Source: Deltaproteobacteria bacterium (GTDB lineage: Bacteria > Myxococcota > UBA727 > VGSZ01). Taken from it: a DNA stretch of 64,000 nt. This document shows, piece by piece, positions 20,085 to 29,700 of the stretch. The stretch is from assembly GCA_016177705.1 (NCBI GenBank), contig JACOUT010000011.1, positions 310,001 through 374,000 of the forward strand, written 5' to 3'. The notes beneath the pieces were generated by a model that saw nothing but the letters and a program-made list of their open reading frames with translations, was not told where the DNA came from and did not search any database. A program made the translations under genes and the position numbers. The stretch's first letter is position 1; every line of letters begins with the position of its first letter.

Positions 20085-20816
20085 ATGGACAAGGATCCGA
20101 GCAACAAGGACGAACGGGACAAGGCCACGCCCAAGCCGCGCGCGCGCGCCAAGAAGGAGCGCGGGGCGACGGTAGCCGCAGCCATCGAAGGGACGGCGCC
20201 CTCGTCGCCCGCGGCGGCCAACGGCGTCGAGCGTGGCGCACCGGTCGATCCGCTGCGGGACTTCCTGGCCGCCTATGACGAAGGCAATGACGTGGCCGCC
20301 ATCAGCTCCACCGAGGGAGCGGCCGTGGTCGAGGAGGAGCGGCGCTTCCTGTCGTTCGATCTCGGCGGTGAGGCCTATGCCGCCAGCATCATGGACGTGC
20401 GCGAGATCCTGAAGATCGTGACGCCCACCGAGGTGCCGCGCGCGCCCCGCGAGGTGCTCGGCGTGCTGTCCAAGCGCGGCGTGGTCATGCCCGTCATCGA
20501 CCTGGCCGCCGTGCTCGGCTTGCGCGCCCCCGACCGCACGCTGAGCCGCGATCAGCGCGTGCTGGTGGTCGGCGACGGGCAGCGCGTGCTCGGCCTGCGC
20601 GTCGATCGGGTGCATCAGGTGGTACGGCTGCCGGCGCGCGCGCTCGAGGAGGTGCCGGCCAGCCTGGGCAACAAGGGCGCGCATCTGCTGCTCGGCCTCG
20701 GCCGGCCGCGCGTCGAGGCGGGCGAGCAGGCGCGCCTGTTGATCCTGCTCGACATCGACGCCGTGCTCGCGCACGTCGCCGAGGCCATGGGCGTCGTTCT
20801 GCGGGAGATCGCATGA
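20085..20816 (+). CDS. cheW: CheW-like coupling protein with basic N-terminal extension
   Basis: A 243-residue adaptor linking CheA to receptors. The CheW fold runs from about residue 85 (FLSFDLGGEAYAASIMDVREIL) to the C terminus, with a recognisable VIDLAAVLGL segment. The first ~80 residues are a Lys/Arg/Ala-rich, probably disordered tail not found in ordinary CheW. It starts the base after the cheA stop and overlaps the second cheW by 4 bases. Confidence 0.88.
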   Translation: MDKDPSNKDERDKATPKPRARAKKERGATVAAAIEGTAPSSPAAANGVERGAPVDPLRDFLAAYDEGNDVAAISSTEGAAVVEEERRFLSFDLGGEAYAASIMDVREILKIVTPTEVPRAPREVLGVLSKRGVVMPVIDLAAVLGLRAPDRTLSRDQRVLVVGDGQRVLGLRVDRVHQVVRLPARALEEVPASLGNKGAHLLLGLGRPRVEAGEQARLLILLDIDAVLAHVAEAMGVVLREIA

Positions 20817-21364
20817 GCCCGGCCGTCGTCGACCCGAACGAGGAGCTGCGCCTGGCCACCTTCGCGGTCGGCCCCGACCTGTACGCCGTCGACATCATGC
20901 GCATCCGCGAGATCGTGCGGCCGCTGCCGGTGACGCCGGTGCCCAAGGCGCCGGCCGGTATGGTCGGCGTCATCGACCTGCGCGGGGCGGTGCTGCCGCT
21001 CTTCGACTTGCGCCTGCGCTTCGACCTCGGGCCGCGCGCCGACGCCGACCTGGTGCACGTGCGCTACCTGATCATCAAGCTCGACGGTCGCACCGTCGGC
21101 GTGGTGGTCGATCAGGTGCACGACGTCGTCAACCTGACGCGCGCGCAGTTGCGCGTCGGCGCCGGCGTGCTGGTGGGCGAGGCGGCGCAGGTCTTCATCG
21201 GCGTGGCGCCGGTGACGTCGCCACAGGGCGAACGGCTCGCGCTCTTGCTCAACCTGCGCACCGTGCTGCAGGGCGCCCACAGCATCCCGGTCGACGATCT
21301 GCTGCGCGGCACCAACCGCACCATCCTGCCCGTGCCCATCGATATCCCGCGGGGCGTGCGATGA
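20813..21364 (+). CDS. cheW: CheW coupling protein
   Basis: A conventional 183-residue CheW: LATFAVGPDLYAVDIMRIREI at the N terminus, then PAGMVGVIDLRGAVLPLFDLR and a VGVVVDQVHDVV segment. It overlaps both neighbours by 4 bases (ATGA). Two adjacent CheW proteins with a single CheA suggests either two receptor inputs or structural CheW roles in an array. Confidence 0.93.
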   Translation: MSPAVVDPNEELRLATFAVGPDLYAVDIMRIREIVRPLPVTPVPKAPAGMVGVIDLRGAVLPLFDLRLRFDLGPRADADLVHVRYLIIKLDGRTVGVVVDQVHDVVNLTRAQLRVGAGVLVGEAAQVFIGVAPVTSPQGERLALLLNLRTVLQGAHSIPVDDLLRGTNRTILPVPIDIPRGVR

Positions 21365-22257
21365 CCCACCGCGTGGTCTTCTGCCCGAGCTGCGGCGCGC
21401 GCTACGAGGCGCCGCGCGAGCTGGTGAGCGACCAGCTCACCCTCTTGTGCGGCGCCTGCGGCCACGCGGCGAGCGCCACGGCGTTCCGCGGCCAGACCGA
21501 GACGCACGACGACGACGAGGGGCCCGCCGGCGCGCGCGCGCTCGCCGACGCGCTGTTGCCGCGCGTGGTGGTCGGCCACGAGGTGCCCTCGGCGGCCAGG
21601 AGCGCTGCGCGCGCGCTGCGCGCCCACGGTTACGCACCCGTCTGCGTGCGCTCTGGCGAGCTGGCGCTCGCCGCCTGCGACCCGGCCATGCCCTCGCCGC
21701 CGGCCGCGCTGGTGCTCGACGTCGCCATTCCGGGGGTGCTCGCGTTCCAGGTGGTCGAGCAGCTCCGGTCTGCGCCGCCGACCAGGGAGCTGCCCATCAT
21801 CCTGCTCGCCTCGGTGTTCGAGCGCACCCGCTACAAGCGCCGGCCGACCAACCTGTACGGCGCCAACGCCTACCTCGAGCTGCACCACGTGCCCGACAAG
21901 CTCGGGCCCGCCATCGACCAGTTGCGGCGCTCGGGCGAGGTGCCGCCCGATCGCCTGCAAGCGCCGGTGGAGCGCGCGCGCGCGGCCTCGCTGCGCAACA
22001 CGCAGCCGCCCGACGACCTCGAGGCCGCCGAGCACCTGGCGCGCCGGCTGCTGTCGGACGTCGCGCTCTACCACGGCGACGAGCTGGCCGACGGTGTTCG
22101 GCGCGGCAAGCCGTTCTCGTCGCTCGGCTCGGCAGTGGACGCCGCGCGCGAGCTGTTCCGCGAGGCGGGCGCGCCCGGCGACGTCTTCGAGGTCGAGCTG
22201 TCGCGCTTCTCCGATCGGCTGCTCGAGCGCGGCGGTGGCAGGAAGGCCGATGCCTGA
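21361..22257 (+). CDS. zinc-ribbon protein with degenerate receiver domain
   Basis: A 298-residue protein. The N terminus has two Cys pairs (FCPSCGARY and LLCGACGHA) forming a zinc ribbon. A receiver-like domain occupies about 65-195: the phosphoacceptor Asp is kept (LVLDVAIPG), but the acidic pair is replaced (VVVGHEVPS) and the switch Lys region reads YLELHHVPDKL. The C-terminal ~100 residues are helical. Similar zinc-ribbon pseudo-receivers occur in myxobacteria. It sits between cheW and cheR with 4- and 8-base overlaps, so it is likely a pathway component, perhaps an adaptor or phosphate sink. Function unproven. Confidence 0.75.
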   Translation: MTHRVVFCPSCGARYEAPRELVSDQLTLLCGACGHAASATAFRGQTETHDDDEGPAGARALADALLPRVVVGHEVPSAARSAARALRAHGYAPVCVRSGELALAACDPAMPSPPAALVLDVAIPGVLAFQVVEQLRSAPPTRELPIILLASVFERTRYKRRPTNLYGANAYLELHHVPDKLGPAIDQLRRSGEVPPDRLQAPVERARAASLRNTQPPDDLEAAEHLARRLLSDVALYHGDELADGVRRGKPFSSLGSAVDAARELFREAGAPGDVFEVELSRFSDRLLERGGGRKADA

Positions 22258-24127
22258 GCCGGCACCTGCCCAGGCCACGCAGGCGCGCCGCGAGGCGTTG
22301 CGCGGCCTGCGCGCCACCGACGAGGGCACGCTGGCGCTTGCCTTCGACGGCCTCGGCGACGCCGATCCGTCGGTGCGCCGCGAGGCGGTGCGCCTGGTGG
22401 CCCGCTCGGCGCCCACGCCGGGCCTGCTGTTGATGCTCGAGCGCGCGCTCACCGACGATCGCGAGCTGGCGCGCCGGTCGGCCGCCATGGACGCGCTCGC
22501 CGCCATGGGCAAGCCGGCCGTGCCGCTGTTGGCGCGCTTGGCCGCCGATCCGCGCGCCGGCGTGCGCCGCCTCGCGGTGGACTCGCTCGGCATGACGCGC
22601 CTCCCCGACGCCGTCGAGATCCTCGAGCGCGCGGCGCGCGATCCGCAGCCGGCCGTGCGCTCGGCCGCGCTCGAGGCGCTGGCGCGCGCCGGTGGGCCGC
22701 GGGCCGCCGCCGCGCTGGCGCGCGCCGTCGAGGATCGGCACGAGCAGGCGACCGTCACGCTCGCTGCGCTGCTCGGCCTGCTGCAGCTCGACCGGCTGCC
22801 GAGCACGCCGGCGCTCCATCGCCTCACCGAAGACGCGCTGACCGCGCCCGCCGCGTTTCGGCTGCTCGGCCGCGCCGGCGAAGCCGCGCCGTTGACCGCC
22901 GCGCTGCTCGATACGCGCGGTTCGCGGCAGCGGGCTGCGGTCATCGGCCTGGCCGACGCGCTGGCGATGGGAGCGCCGCGCCCCGCGCGCTTGACGACGC
23001 CGGAGGTGCTGGCGGTGTTGCGCGAGCTGGTCGGCAACGCCGACGTGCAGGTTGCGTGCGCGGCGCTGTCGTGCGCGGCATGGGCGGGCGATCAGGACGT
23101 GCTCGCGCTCGCCGCCGCGCGCGACGACCGCGCGCATCTGTCGTCTGCCGCGCACCGCGCGGCCATGTTGCTGCGCGCCTCGTCCCCCGAGCTGCCGGCG
23201 CGCCTGCGCGCCCTGGCTGACGACGACGCGCCAGGCGGCGACCTGTTGATCGAGCTGGCCGAAGCGCTCGAGCGGGCGCGCGAGCACGCGGCACCCTCGG
23301 CGCGCCCCGATCCCGCGCTCGACGAGCGCTCCTTCCTGCGCCTGTCGCGCCTGCTCGAGCACGCCGCCGGCTTCTCCGTCACCGACGACGCGCGCGCGCG
23401 CTTCCAAGCGCGACTACTGCCGCGCCTCGAGGCGAGCGGGGCCGTCACCTTCGAGCAGTACGTCGAGCTGTTGGCCGCACCGCGCGGCAAGGAGGAGCTG
23501 CAGCGCGCGCTCGAGCTGGTCACCGTCCACGAGACGTACTTCTTCCGCGAGCGCCCGCAGCTCGACGCCTTCCGCCACGAGGTGTTGCCGAGCTTGGTGG
23601 CGCGCGGCGGTCCGCTGCGCGTCTGGTCGGCCGGCACGTCGACGGGCGAGGAGGCCTACACGCTGGCCATGCTGTGCCAGGACGCCGGCGCCCGCTCCTT
23701 CGAGGTGCTCGGCACCGACCTGTCGGCGCCCGTGCTCGAGGTCGCGCGCCAGGGCCGCTACCCGCCCAAGAGCTTCCGCGCCGACATCGAGCGCTCGCTT
23801 CGCCAGCGCTGGTTCACCTACGAGCTGAACGGCGTCACGGTGCACCCCGAGCTGAAGCTGCACACGCGCTTCGAGGTCAAGAACCTGGTCGACGCGCGCT
23901 CGCTCGCCGACGTCGGCACCTTCGACGTCATCTTCTGCCGAAACGTGCTCATCTACCTGGCGCCGTCGGGGCGCGCCCGCGTCATCGACGCGTTCTACGA
24001 ACACCTGCGGCCGGGCGGGCTGTTGTTCCTCGGCCACAGCGAGTCGCTGTTCACGCTCGAGACCCGCTTCCGCGTCCACCCGCTGTCGCGCGTGCTCGCC
24101 TACGTGCGACCGGAGGACGAGGCATGA
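22250..24127 (+). CDS. cheR: HEAT-repeat/CheR fusion, chemoreceptor methyltransferase
   Basis: A 625-residue protein, about twice the usual CheR length. Residues ~15-340 are HEAT-like helical repeats of about 30 residues (DADPSVRREAVRLVA, DPRAGVRRLAVDSLG, DPQPAVRSAALEALA). From about 350 a complete CheR follows: N-terminal helices, then SAM-binding LRVWSAGTSTGEEAYTLAM, GTDLSAPVLEVARQGRY and DVIFCRNVLIYL. It should methylate glutamates on a receptor, yet no receptor gene is nearby; the HEAT domain may select the target. It overlaps the upstream gene by 8 bases and cheB by 4. ATG 22250 is chosen because earlier in-frame codons lie inside the upstream gene. Confidence 0.9.
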   Translation: MPEPAPAQATQARREALRGLRATDEGTLALAFDGLGDADPSVRREAVRLVARSAPTPGLLLMLERALTDDRELARRSAAMDALAAMGKPAVPLLARLAADPRAGVRRLAVDSLGMTRLPDAVEILERAARDPQPAVRSAALEALARAGGPRAAAALARAVEDRHEQATVTLAALLGLLQLDRLPSTPALHRLTEDALTAPAAFRLLGRAGEAAPLTAALLDTRGSRQRAAVIGLADALAMGAPRPARLTTPEVLAVLRELVGNADVQVACAALSCAAWAGDQDVLALAAARDDRAHLSSAAHRAAMLLRASSPELPARLRALADDDAPGGDLLIELAEALERAREHAAPSARPDPALDERSFLRLSRLLEHAAGFSVTDDARARFQARLLPRLEASGAVTFEQYVELLAAPRGKEELQRALELVTVHETYFFRERPQLDAFRHEVLPSLVARGGPLRVWSAGTSTGEEAYTLAMLCQDAGARSFEVLGTDLSAPVLEVARQGRYPPKSFRADIERSLRQRWFTYELNGVTVHPELKLHTRFEVKNLVDARSLADVGTFDVIFCRNVLIYLAPSGRARVIDAFYEHLRPGGLLFLGHSESLFTLETRFRVHPLSRVLAYVRPEDEA

Positions 24128-25197
24128 ACCGGAACGTCCCCGCCAGCATGGAGGGCGCGCCCATCGTCGACGGCGACGCGCCGCGCGTGTTGGTGGTGGA
24201 CGACTCGGCGCCGTTGCGCGGCGCGCTCGCCGAGGTGCTCGAGGAGGGCGGCTGCGAGATCGTGGGCCGGGCCATGGACGGCTCGATGGCGCTGTCGCTG
24301 GTGCACGAGCAGGATCCCGACGTCATCACGCTCGACCTCGAGATGCCGCGCATGGACGGCTTCACCTTCCTGCGCATCCTCTCAAAGACGCGCGCCATCC
24401 CGGTGATCGTGGTCACCTCCGACGCGCGCCCCGAGAGCGCGCTGCTCGCGCTCGAGCTCGGCGCGCGCGACTTCGTGGTCAAGCCGGCGCGCACGGCCGA
24501 CGTACGTCAGCTCAAGACCCAACTGCTCGCGCGCGTGCGCCTGCTGGCGGGCCTGCGCCGCCGCATCCCGCCGACCTGGTCGCCGCCGCCCGAGGTGTCC
24601 TACCCGAGCGGTACCCGCCTCGTCGCCATCGGCTGCTCCACCGGCGGGCCGCGCGCGCTGCGCGACATCCTGACGCGCCTGCGGCCTCCCATCAGCGCGC
24701 CCATCCTGATCGCGCAGCACATGCCGCCGCGCTTCACCGAGGCGTTCGCCGACCGCCTCGCCAAGGCCACCGGGCTCGACGTCGCCGAGGCGAAAGACGG
24801 CGAGCCGCTCGGGCGCGGCTCGGTGCGCATCGCGCCGGGCGGCCGACACCTGAGCGTCGAGAAGACGCCGGCCGGCGCGCGCCTGCGCTTGCACGACGCC
24901 GCCGACACCGACCGCTGGGTGCCGAGCGTCGACCGCCTGTTCACGTCGTCGGCGGCGGTGGCCGGCGCGCACCTGCTCGCCATCGTGCTCACCGGCATGG
25001 GCAAGGACGGCGTGGAGGGCGCGCGCGCGGTGCGCGCCGCCGGCGCGCCGCTGTGGACCGAGTCGAGCCTGACCGCGGCCATCGACGGCATGCCGGTCGC
25101 CGCCGCGGCGGCGCACGGCGCAGCGGACCGCATCCCCTTGGACGAGCTGGCCGCGGTGCTGGCGCGGGGCCTCGAGCGCCCGCCCGAGCCACGCTGA
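24124..25197 (+). CDS. cheB: protein-glutamate methylesterase CheB
   Basis: A response-regulated methylesterase/deamidase that resets receptor methylation. The receiver domain (about 21-140) has D26/D27, phosphoacceptor D71 and K120. The esterase domain has S172 (GCSTGG), H199 (AQHMPPRFT) and D295 (LTGMGKDG), all catalytic residues intact. Length 357 is typical. It overlaps cheR by ATGA and closes the tightly coupled part of the operon. Confidence 0.95.
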   Translation: MNRNVPASMEGAPIVDGDAPRVLVVDDSAPLRGALAEVLEEGGCEIVGRAMDGSMALSLVHEQDPDVITLDLEMPRMDGFTFLRILSKTRAIPVIVVTSDARPESALLALELGARDFVVKPARTADVRQLKTQLLARVRLLAGLRRRIPPTWSPPPEVSYPSGTRLVAIGCSTGGPRALRDILTRLRPPISAPILIAQHMPPRFTEAFADRLAKATGLDVAEAKDGEPLGRGSVRIAPGGRHLSVEKTPAGARLRLHDAADTDRWVPSVDRLFTSSAAVAGAHLLAIVLTGMGKDGVEGARAVRAAGAPLWTESSLTAAIDGMPVAAAAAHGAADRIPLDELAAVLARGLERPPEPR

Positions 25198-25286
25198 GCC
25201 GTACGGAGCCAGCGCGGCGTTGAAACTCGGGCCGACTCCGTGCCAGGGTCCAAGCCCGAGAGCGCCGGGCCACGCCGGCCGGGAGG

Positions 25287-26111
25287 ATGGCAGCGGTGAG
25301 CGCCAAGAAGCCCGACGAGACCGCGCACCGCGAGGACTTCCTCGTGCTGTTTCGGCGCGGGCTCAAGTTCACCGAGGAGCTGCTCGCCGAAAACGAGAAG
25401 CTGCGCTACCGCGTCGCCAACCTCGAGAACGAGATCGACGGCGTGCGGCGCTCGGGCGGCGGCGACGAGTCCACCATGCGCGAGCTGCGCGAGAAGGTGC
25501 GCGAGCTCGAGATCGAAAAGGCGCGGCTGCTGTCGTCGTACACCGAGGTCGAGACCGCCAACCGCGACTACCAGACGCGCTACGCCGAGATCGAGGAGGA
25601 GCACAACAACCTCGCGAACCTGTACATCGCGAGCTACCAGCTCCACACCACCATGAACTTCAAGGACGTGGTGCAGGTGATCAACGAGATCGTGATCAAC
25701 CTGGTGGGCGTCTCGAGCTTCACCATGTACCTGCTCGACGTGCCCACCGGCGTGCTGCACCCCATCGGCGGCGAGGGGGTTGACCTCGCCAAGGCGCCGC
25801 GTCCCAAGATCGGCGAGGGCGTCATCGGCAAAGCGCTGGCCGACAAGCAGCGCTACGTCGCCGAGAACCTCAAGAGCACGCCGCTCGCCGTGGTGCCGCT
25901 CGCCACCACCGAGAGCCAGGTGGGCGCCATCGTCATCGACAAGCTGTTGGTGCAGAAGGAAGGCTTCACCGCGGTCGACAACGAGCTGTTCAACCTCTTG
26001 AGCGTGCACGCGGCCACGGCCTTGCTCGCTGGCCTGCTGCGCGATCAAGTCGGTGAGCGAGGCGCGGTGCAGGCGCTGACGGTCGGACACGCGCGCAGCC
26101 TGCTAGGCTGA
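25287..26111 (+). CDS. coiled-coil GAF-domain protein
   Basis: A 274-residue cytoplasmic protein. Residues ~20-115 form a charged coiled coil, and ~120-260 look like a GAF sensor domain (LYIASYQLHTTMNFKDVVQVI...IGEGVIGKALADKQ...VVPLATTESQVGAIVID). There is no kinase, cyclase or HAMP domain. It lies 89 bases after cheB and 64 before a second cheY. In an operon without receptors it is a candidate soluble input, though that is inference. ATG 25287 is used; GTG 25296 is possible. Confidence 0.72.
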   Translation: MAAVSAKKPDETAHREDFLVLFRRGLKFTEELLAENEKLRYRVANLENEIDGVRRSGGGDESTMRELREKVRELEIEKARLLSSYTEVETANRDYQTRYAEIEEEHNNLANLYIASYQLHTTMNFKDVVQVINEIVINLVGVSSFTMYLLDVPTGVLHPIGGEGVDLAKAPRPKIGEGVIGKALADKQRYVAENLKSTPLAVVPLATTESQVGAIVIDKLLVQKEGFTAVDNELFNLLSVHAATALLAGLLRDQVGERGAVQALTVGHARSLLG

Positions 26112-26128
26112 GCGCCGGAGTATTTTTT
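26096..26128 (+). terminator. possible weak terminator after the GAF gene
   Basis: CAGCCT/AGGCTG forms a 6-base-pair stem overlapping the stop codon. After a 12-base gap comes T6 (26123-26128) in an AT-rich patch. The gap is long for an intrinsic terminator, so it may only attenuate transcription into cheY. Confidence 0.3.
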
Positions 26129-26175
26129 GCTTTCTTTGGTCGGTTGCGTCATCTGAGAAGGGTTTCGAGAAGCGC

Positions 26176-26556
26176 ATGTCCGAGCAGTTGCACGCACTGG
26201 TGGTAGAAGACTCGCCGACGATGCGGCAGCTCATCGTGTTCGCGCTGTCGCGCATCAAGGTGCTCAAGGTGGTCGAGGCCGACGACGGCGTCGACGCGCT
26301 CAAGAAGCTCTCGCAGCAGCACTTCGACATCCTGATCACCGACATCAACATGCCGATGATGGACGGGCTCAAGCTGGTCTCCATGGTCCGCAAGGACGAG
26401 GTCCACAAGGAGATCCCCATCATCATCATCACCACCGAGGGCGCCCAGGAAGACCGCCAGCGCGCGCTCTCGCTCGGCGCCAACGCGTACATCACCAAGC
26501 CCATCCAGGCGCCGCAGGTGATCAGCAAGGTCAAGGATCTGCTGAAGATCAGCTAG
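26176..26556 (+). CDS. cheY: CheY-type response regulator
   Basis: A 126-residue single receiver domain closely resembling canonical CheY: E11/D12 pocket, phosphoacceptor D56 (LITDINMPMMDG), Thr at IIITTEGAQ and K108 (ITKPIQAP). ATG 26176 has GAGAAG upstream. It ends the chemosensory locus and is a second possible phosphate acceptor for CheA. It is less GC-skewed than the first cheY product and closer to classical CheY. Confidence 0.92.
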   Translation: MSEQLHALVVEDSPTMRQLIVFALSRIKVLKVVEADDGVDALKKLSQQHFDILITDINMPMMDGLKLVSMVRKDEVHKEIPIIIITTEGAQEDRQRALSLGANAYITKPIQAPQVISKVKDLLKIS

Positions 26557-26557
26557 C

Positions 26558-26595
26558 TCGATCGTGCGCCGATTAACGGCGGCGTCGATCGATTT
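26558..26595 (+). terminator. terminator-like hairpin after cheY
   Basis: The outer stem TCGATCG/CGATCGA (26558-26564 with 26586-26592) and inner stem GCCG/CGGC (26568-26571 with 26577-26580) close on loop ATTAA, followed by TTT. It starts 2 bases after the cheY stop and probably ends the chemosensory transcript. Confidence 0.45.
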
Positions 26596-26642
26596 CCCCT
26601 GTAAATCAAGCATCTTAACCGGCCGCGGCCCACCCGCTCGAC

Positions 26643-26658
26643 GGGCAAAGTTCTTGCT
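26643..26658 (+). promoter_or_regulatory. candidate sigma-54 promoter
   Basis: GGGCAA, five bases, then TTGCT places the invariant GG (26644-26645) and GC (26656-26657) ten bases apart, as required for -24/-12 promoters. Only two positions of TGGCAC-N5-TTGCW differ. It lies about 57 bases upstream of the metalloprotease start, the normal distance. No enhancer site was identified. Confidence 0.4.
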
Positions 26659-26714
26659 GTAGCTTGCCGCGCGCGCGGGGCGATCGCCTGGCGCCAGCTT
26701 CAGCGAGGGAACGA

Positions 26715-29700
26715 ATGCAGCGAGCACTCACCGGCCTTTCCCTGACCTTTGCCCTCGGCACTGGCGCCGTCTTGGCGTCGTCCTGCTTCGGCATCGGCGA
26801 CATCGATCGCACCAGCCCCGACAAGGTGCCGAAGAGCACCTTCTTCAACGACGACGGCTCGGCCGCCGAGTACTACTTCCGCCAGACCGTCATCGATGTG
26901 CCGGCGACCTCGGGCGCCACCTTCATCGGCGAGCAGGGTGACACCGACCTGGTGACCTTCGAGATCACCGAGGACTACCTGCTGGCGCGCCGCGCCTTCG
27001 GCTACCTGCAGAACGACGGCGAACAGGGCGCCGTCGACGGCAATCAGGGCGACGGCTACGTGCGCCCGGGCACCGGCCCCTACCAGGGCGCGCCCATCGC
27101 CGCCTTCCGCATCGTCGCGCACTTCGACGTCAAGCGGCAGTACAACCCGCAGACCGGCGAGCAGACCAACGTGCTCTACGAGGACATGGCGGATCGCCCC
27201 TGGTACGAGCGCGAGTACATCCGCGTCGACTGGAGCACCAACGCCGTCGCCGACTTCCGCTTCAGCGGCGTCACCGCGGTGCAGCAGGCCACGGCGACGG
27301 CGATCGACGTGCCGACCGAAGACGGCAACGACGCGAGCCGCGACCGCCCGATCATCACGCCCGAGTACATCGACACGGTGACCGGCTATAACGTGGTCCC
27401 GGAGTCCTACGACTTCTCGGCGTACGGTTGGGGCATGGTCCCGCAGTGCTATTTCTATAGCTCGATCTACAAGGACTGCATGGGCGGCACCATCAAGGTG
27501 CGCAACTCGTTCCGGAAGAAGGTCGAGACCGGCTACGTGCCGCTCGACTACGACGACCACCGCTTCCAGAAGTTCGGCTTCTTCCGCACCGAGCGCTACA
27601 CCTACGACGACCAGTACGGCGTGGTCGAGCCCGCCGTGGTCCGCCTGGCCAACCGCTGGAACATCTGGGAGAACGCCGCCTCGTGCTTCGACGCGAGCGC
27701 GGACTTGCCCTACAGCGGCTGCGACGTCGGCGACCTGAAGCCGATCGTCTACTACCTCAACGCCGACTTCCCGCGCGACCCGGCGACGCTGCTCGAGATC
27801 GCGCGCAGCAACGGCGAGGAGTGGAACCGCGTGTTGCGCCAGGCGGTGATGGACTCGACCGGCTGGAGCGAGACCGACCTGGGCGACCGTCGCATGTTCG
27901 TGCTGTGCGAGAACAACCCGGTGCAAGCGGGCGACCCCGAGGAGTGCGGCCCGGTCGACACCAGCCCGCAGATCGGCGACCTGCGCTTCTCGATGTACTA
28001 CTACATCCCGAACTTCCAGTTCGCGCCGCCGCTCGGTTACGGCCCGTCGGCCGCAGATCCACTGACTGGTGAGATCATCCAGGGCAACGCGTTCTACTAT
28101 GGCGCTGCCGGCGCCACCATCGCGGCGCGCACGCGCGACGCCATCAAGCTGCAGCTCGGCTTGCTCACCGAGGAGGACATCACCGGCGGCATCCCGGCCA
28201 CCGAGGCGGTGGCGGCGGCGCAGGCGGCGGCGGCCAGCTCGTCGGCGAGCGCGCGCGATCTGGGCGATGACGTCGAGGACAAGGTGCGCGCCATGGCCGA
28301 GAACCTGCGCATCCCCGACAAGATCCGGCGCCTGCGCTCGCAGGTGGCGAGTGGCCAGGCGATGCACGACAAGCGGCCGTCGCGCCTCGAGGCGCTCAAG
28401 GGCTCGGGCCTCGACGAGCTGGTGCTGACCGACGAGATGCGTGAGGTGTTCGGCGGCCACGTGCTCGAAGAGGGCCTGCTCGGCAGCGAGGCCGACGCCT
28501 TCGTGGCCTCGCGCCTGTTCGACGACGAGGCGCTGTTCCGCCGCGAGCGCGAGCGCCGCATGCGCATGCTGATGACGCCGGCGCGCGGCTGCATCCTGTC
28601 GATGGAGGACGTGTTCGACGACGGCCTGCTCGGCCTGACCCAGAAGGTGCGCGGCAAGTTCTACGACGTCACCACCGACCCGCCCACGCTCAAGGCCGGC
28701 ATGACCGACCAGGACGTCTACGAGTTCATCCTCGGCATGACCATGGGCGACACCCAGCTGCACGAGATCGGCCACACCCTTGGCCTGCGCCACAACTTCT
28801 CGGGCAGCACCGACGCGCTCAACTTCGGGCCCAAGTACTGGGAGCTGCGCGGCTACACGCGCAGCGCCTCGGCCGACCGCCCGCAGCCCCAGTGGGCCAT
28901 CTCCGCCGGCCTGCGCGCCTCCTACGAGCAGGCGCTCACCGAGGGCATTCGCGACAACCAGGACTCGACGGTGATGGACTACGCGAGCACGTACGGCACC
29001 ACGCTCGAGCTCGGCAGCTACGACCTCGCGGCCATCAAGTACGCCTACGGCGACGTGGTCGAGACCTTCAACAGCCCCGACATCGACGCGGCCAAGGCCG
29101 AGCTGCTGCAGCCAGGTGCCTTGCACTACCTCTACTACCCCGAGGTGGTGTCGAACGCCGCCACCTACGACGACCGCGTCGCGGCCATGTACGACCGCTC
29201 GAACGTCAACTACCGCAACGTCGGCGCGCGCATCGAGGTGCCGTTCAGCTTCTGCTCCGACGAATACCGCGACGCCTCGGCCACCTGCGCCATCTGGGAC
29301 CAGGGCGCGGACAACTACGAGCGTACGGTCTACGAGGCCGAGCACTACAAGAACTACGCGCTGTTCAACCAGTTCAAGCGCCAGCGCCTCACCTTCGGCG
29401 TCGACGTGTGGGGCTATCTGTCGCGCGTCTACACGACCGACTTCACCTACATGCTCAACCAGTACAAGAACTGGCTGAACGAGGAGTTCTTCGTTCATGA
29501 GGACGAGCCGTGCCTGGCGGTGCAGGGCGGCCAGATCGTGACGACGTCGAACGACCGCTTCGCCGCCGACGCCTGTGGTCTGGCCGGCTTCCTCGGCACC
29601 GTGGAGGCCATCAACACCTTCGCGCAGGTGATCCAGTCGCCCGACATCGGCTGCTACGTGCGCCTGCAGCCCGGCTGCTACGACACCGTGGCCGGCAACG

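Noticed and set aside
16341-20774. A 1477-codon open frame on the minus strand opposite the cys-rich lipoprotein and cheY-cheA-cheW genes
   Set aside because: It mirrors real genes with recognisable domains on the plus strand. Long antisense frames arise when GC-rich wobble positions remove stop codons; its translation is His/Arg/Ala-rich with no domain.
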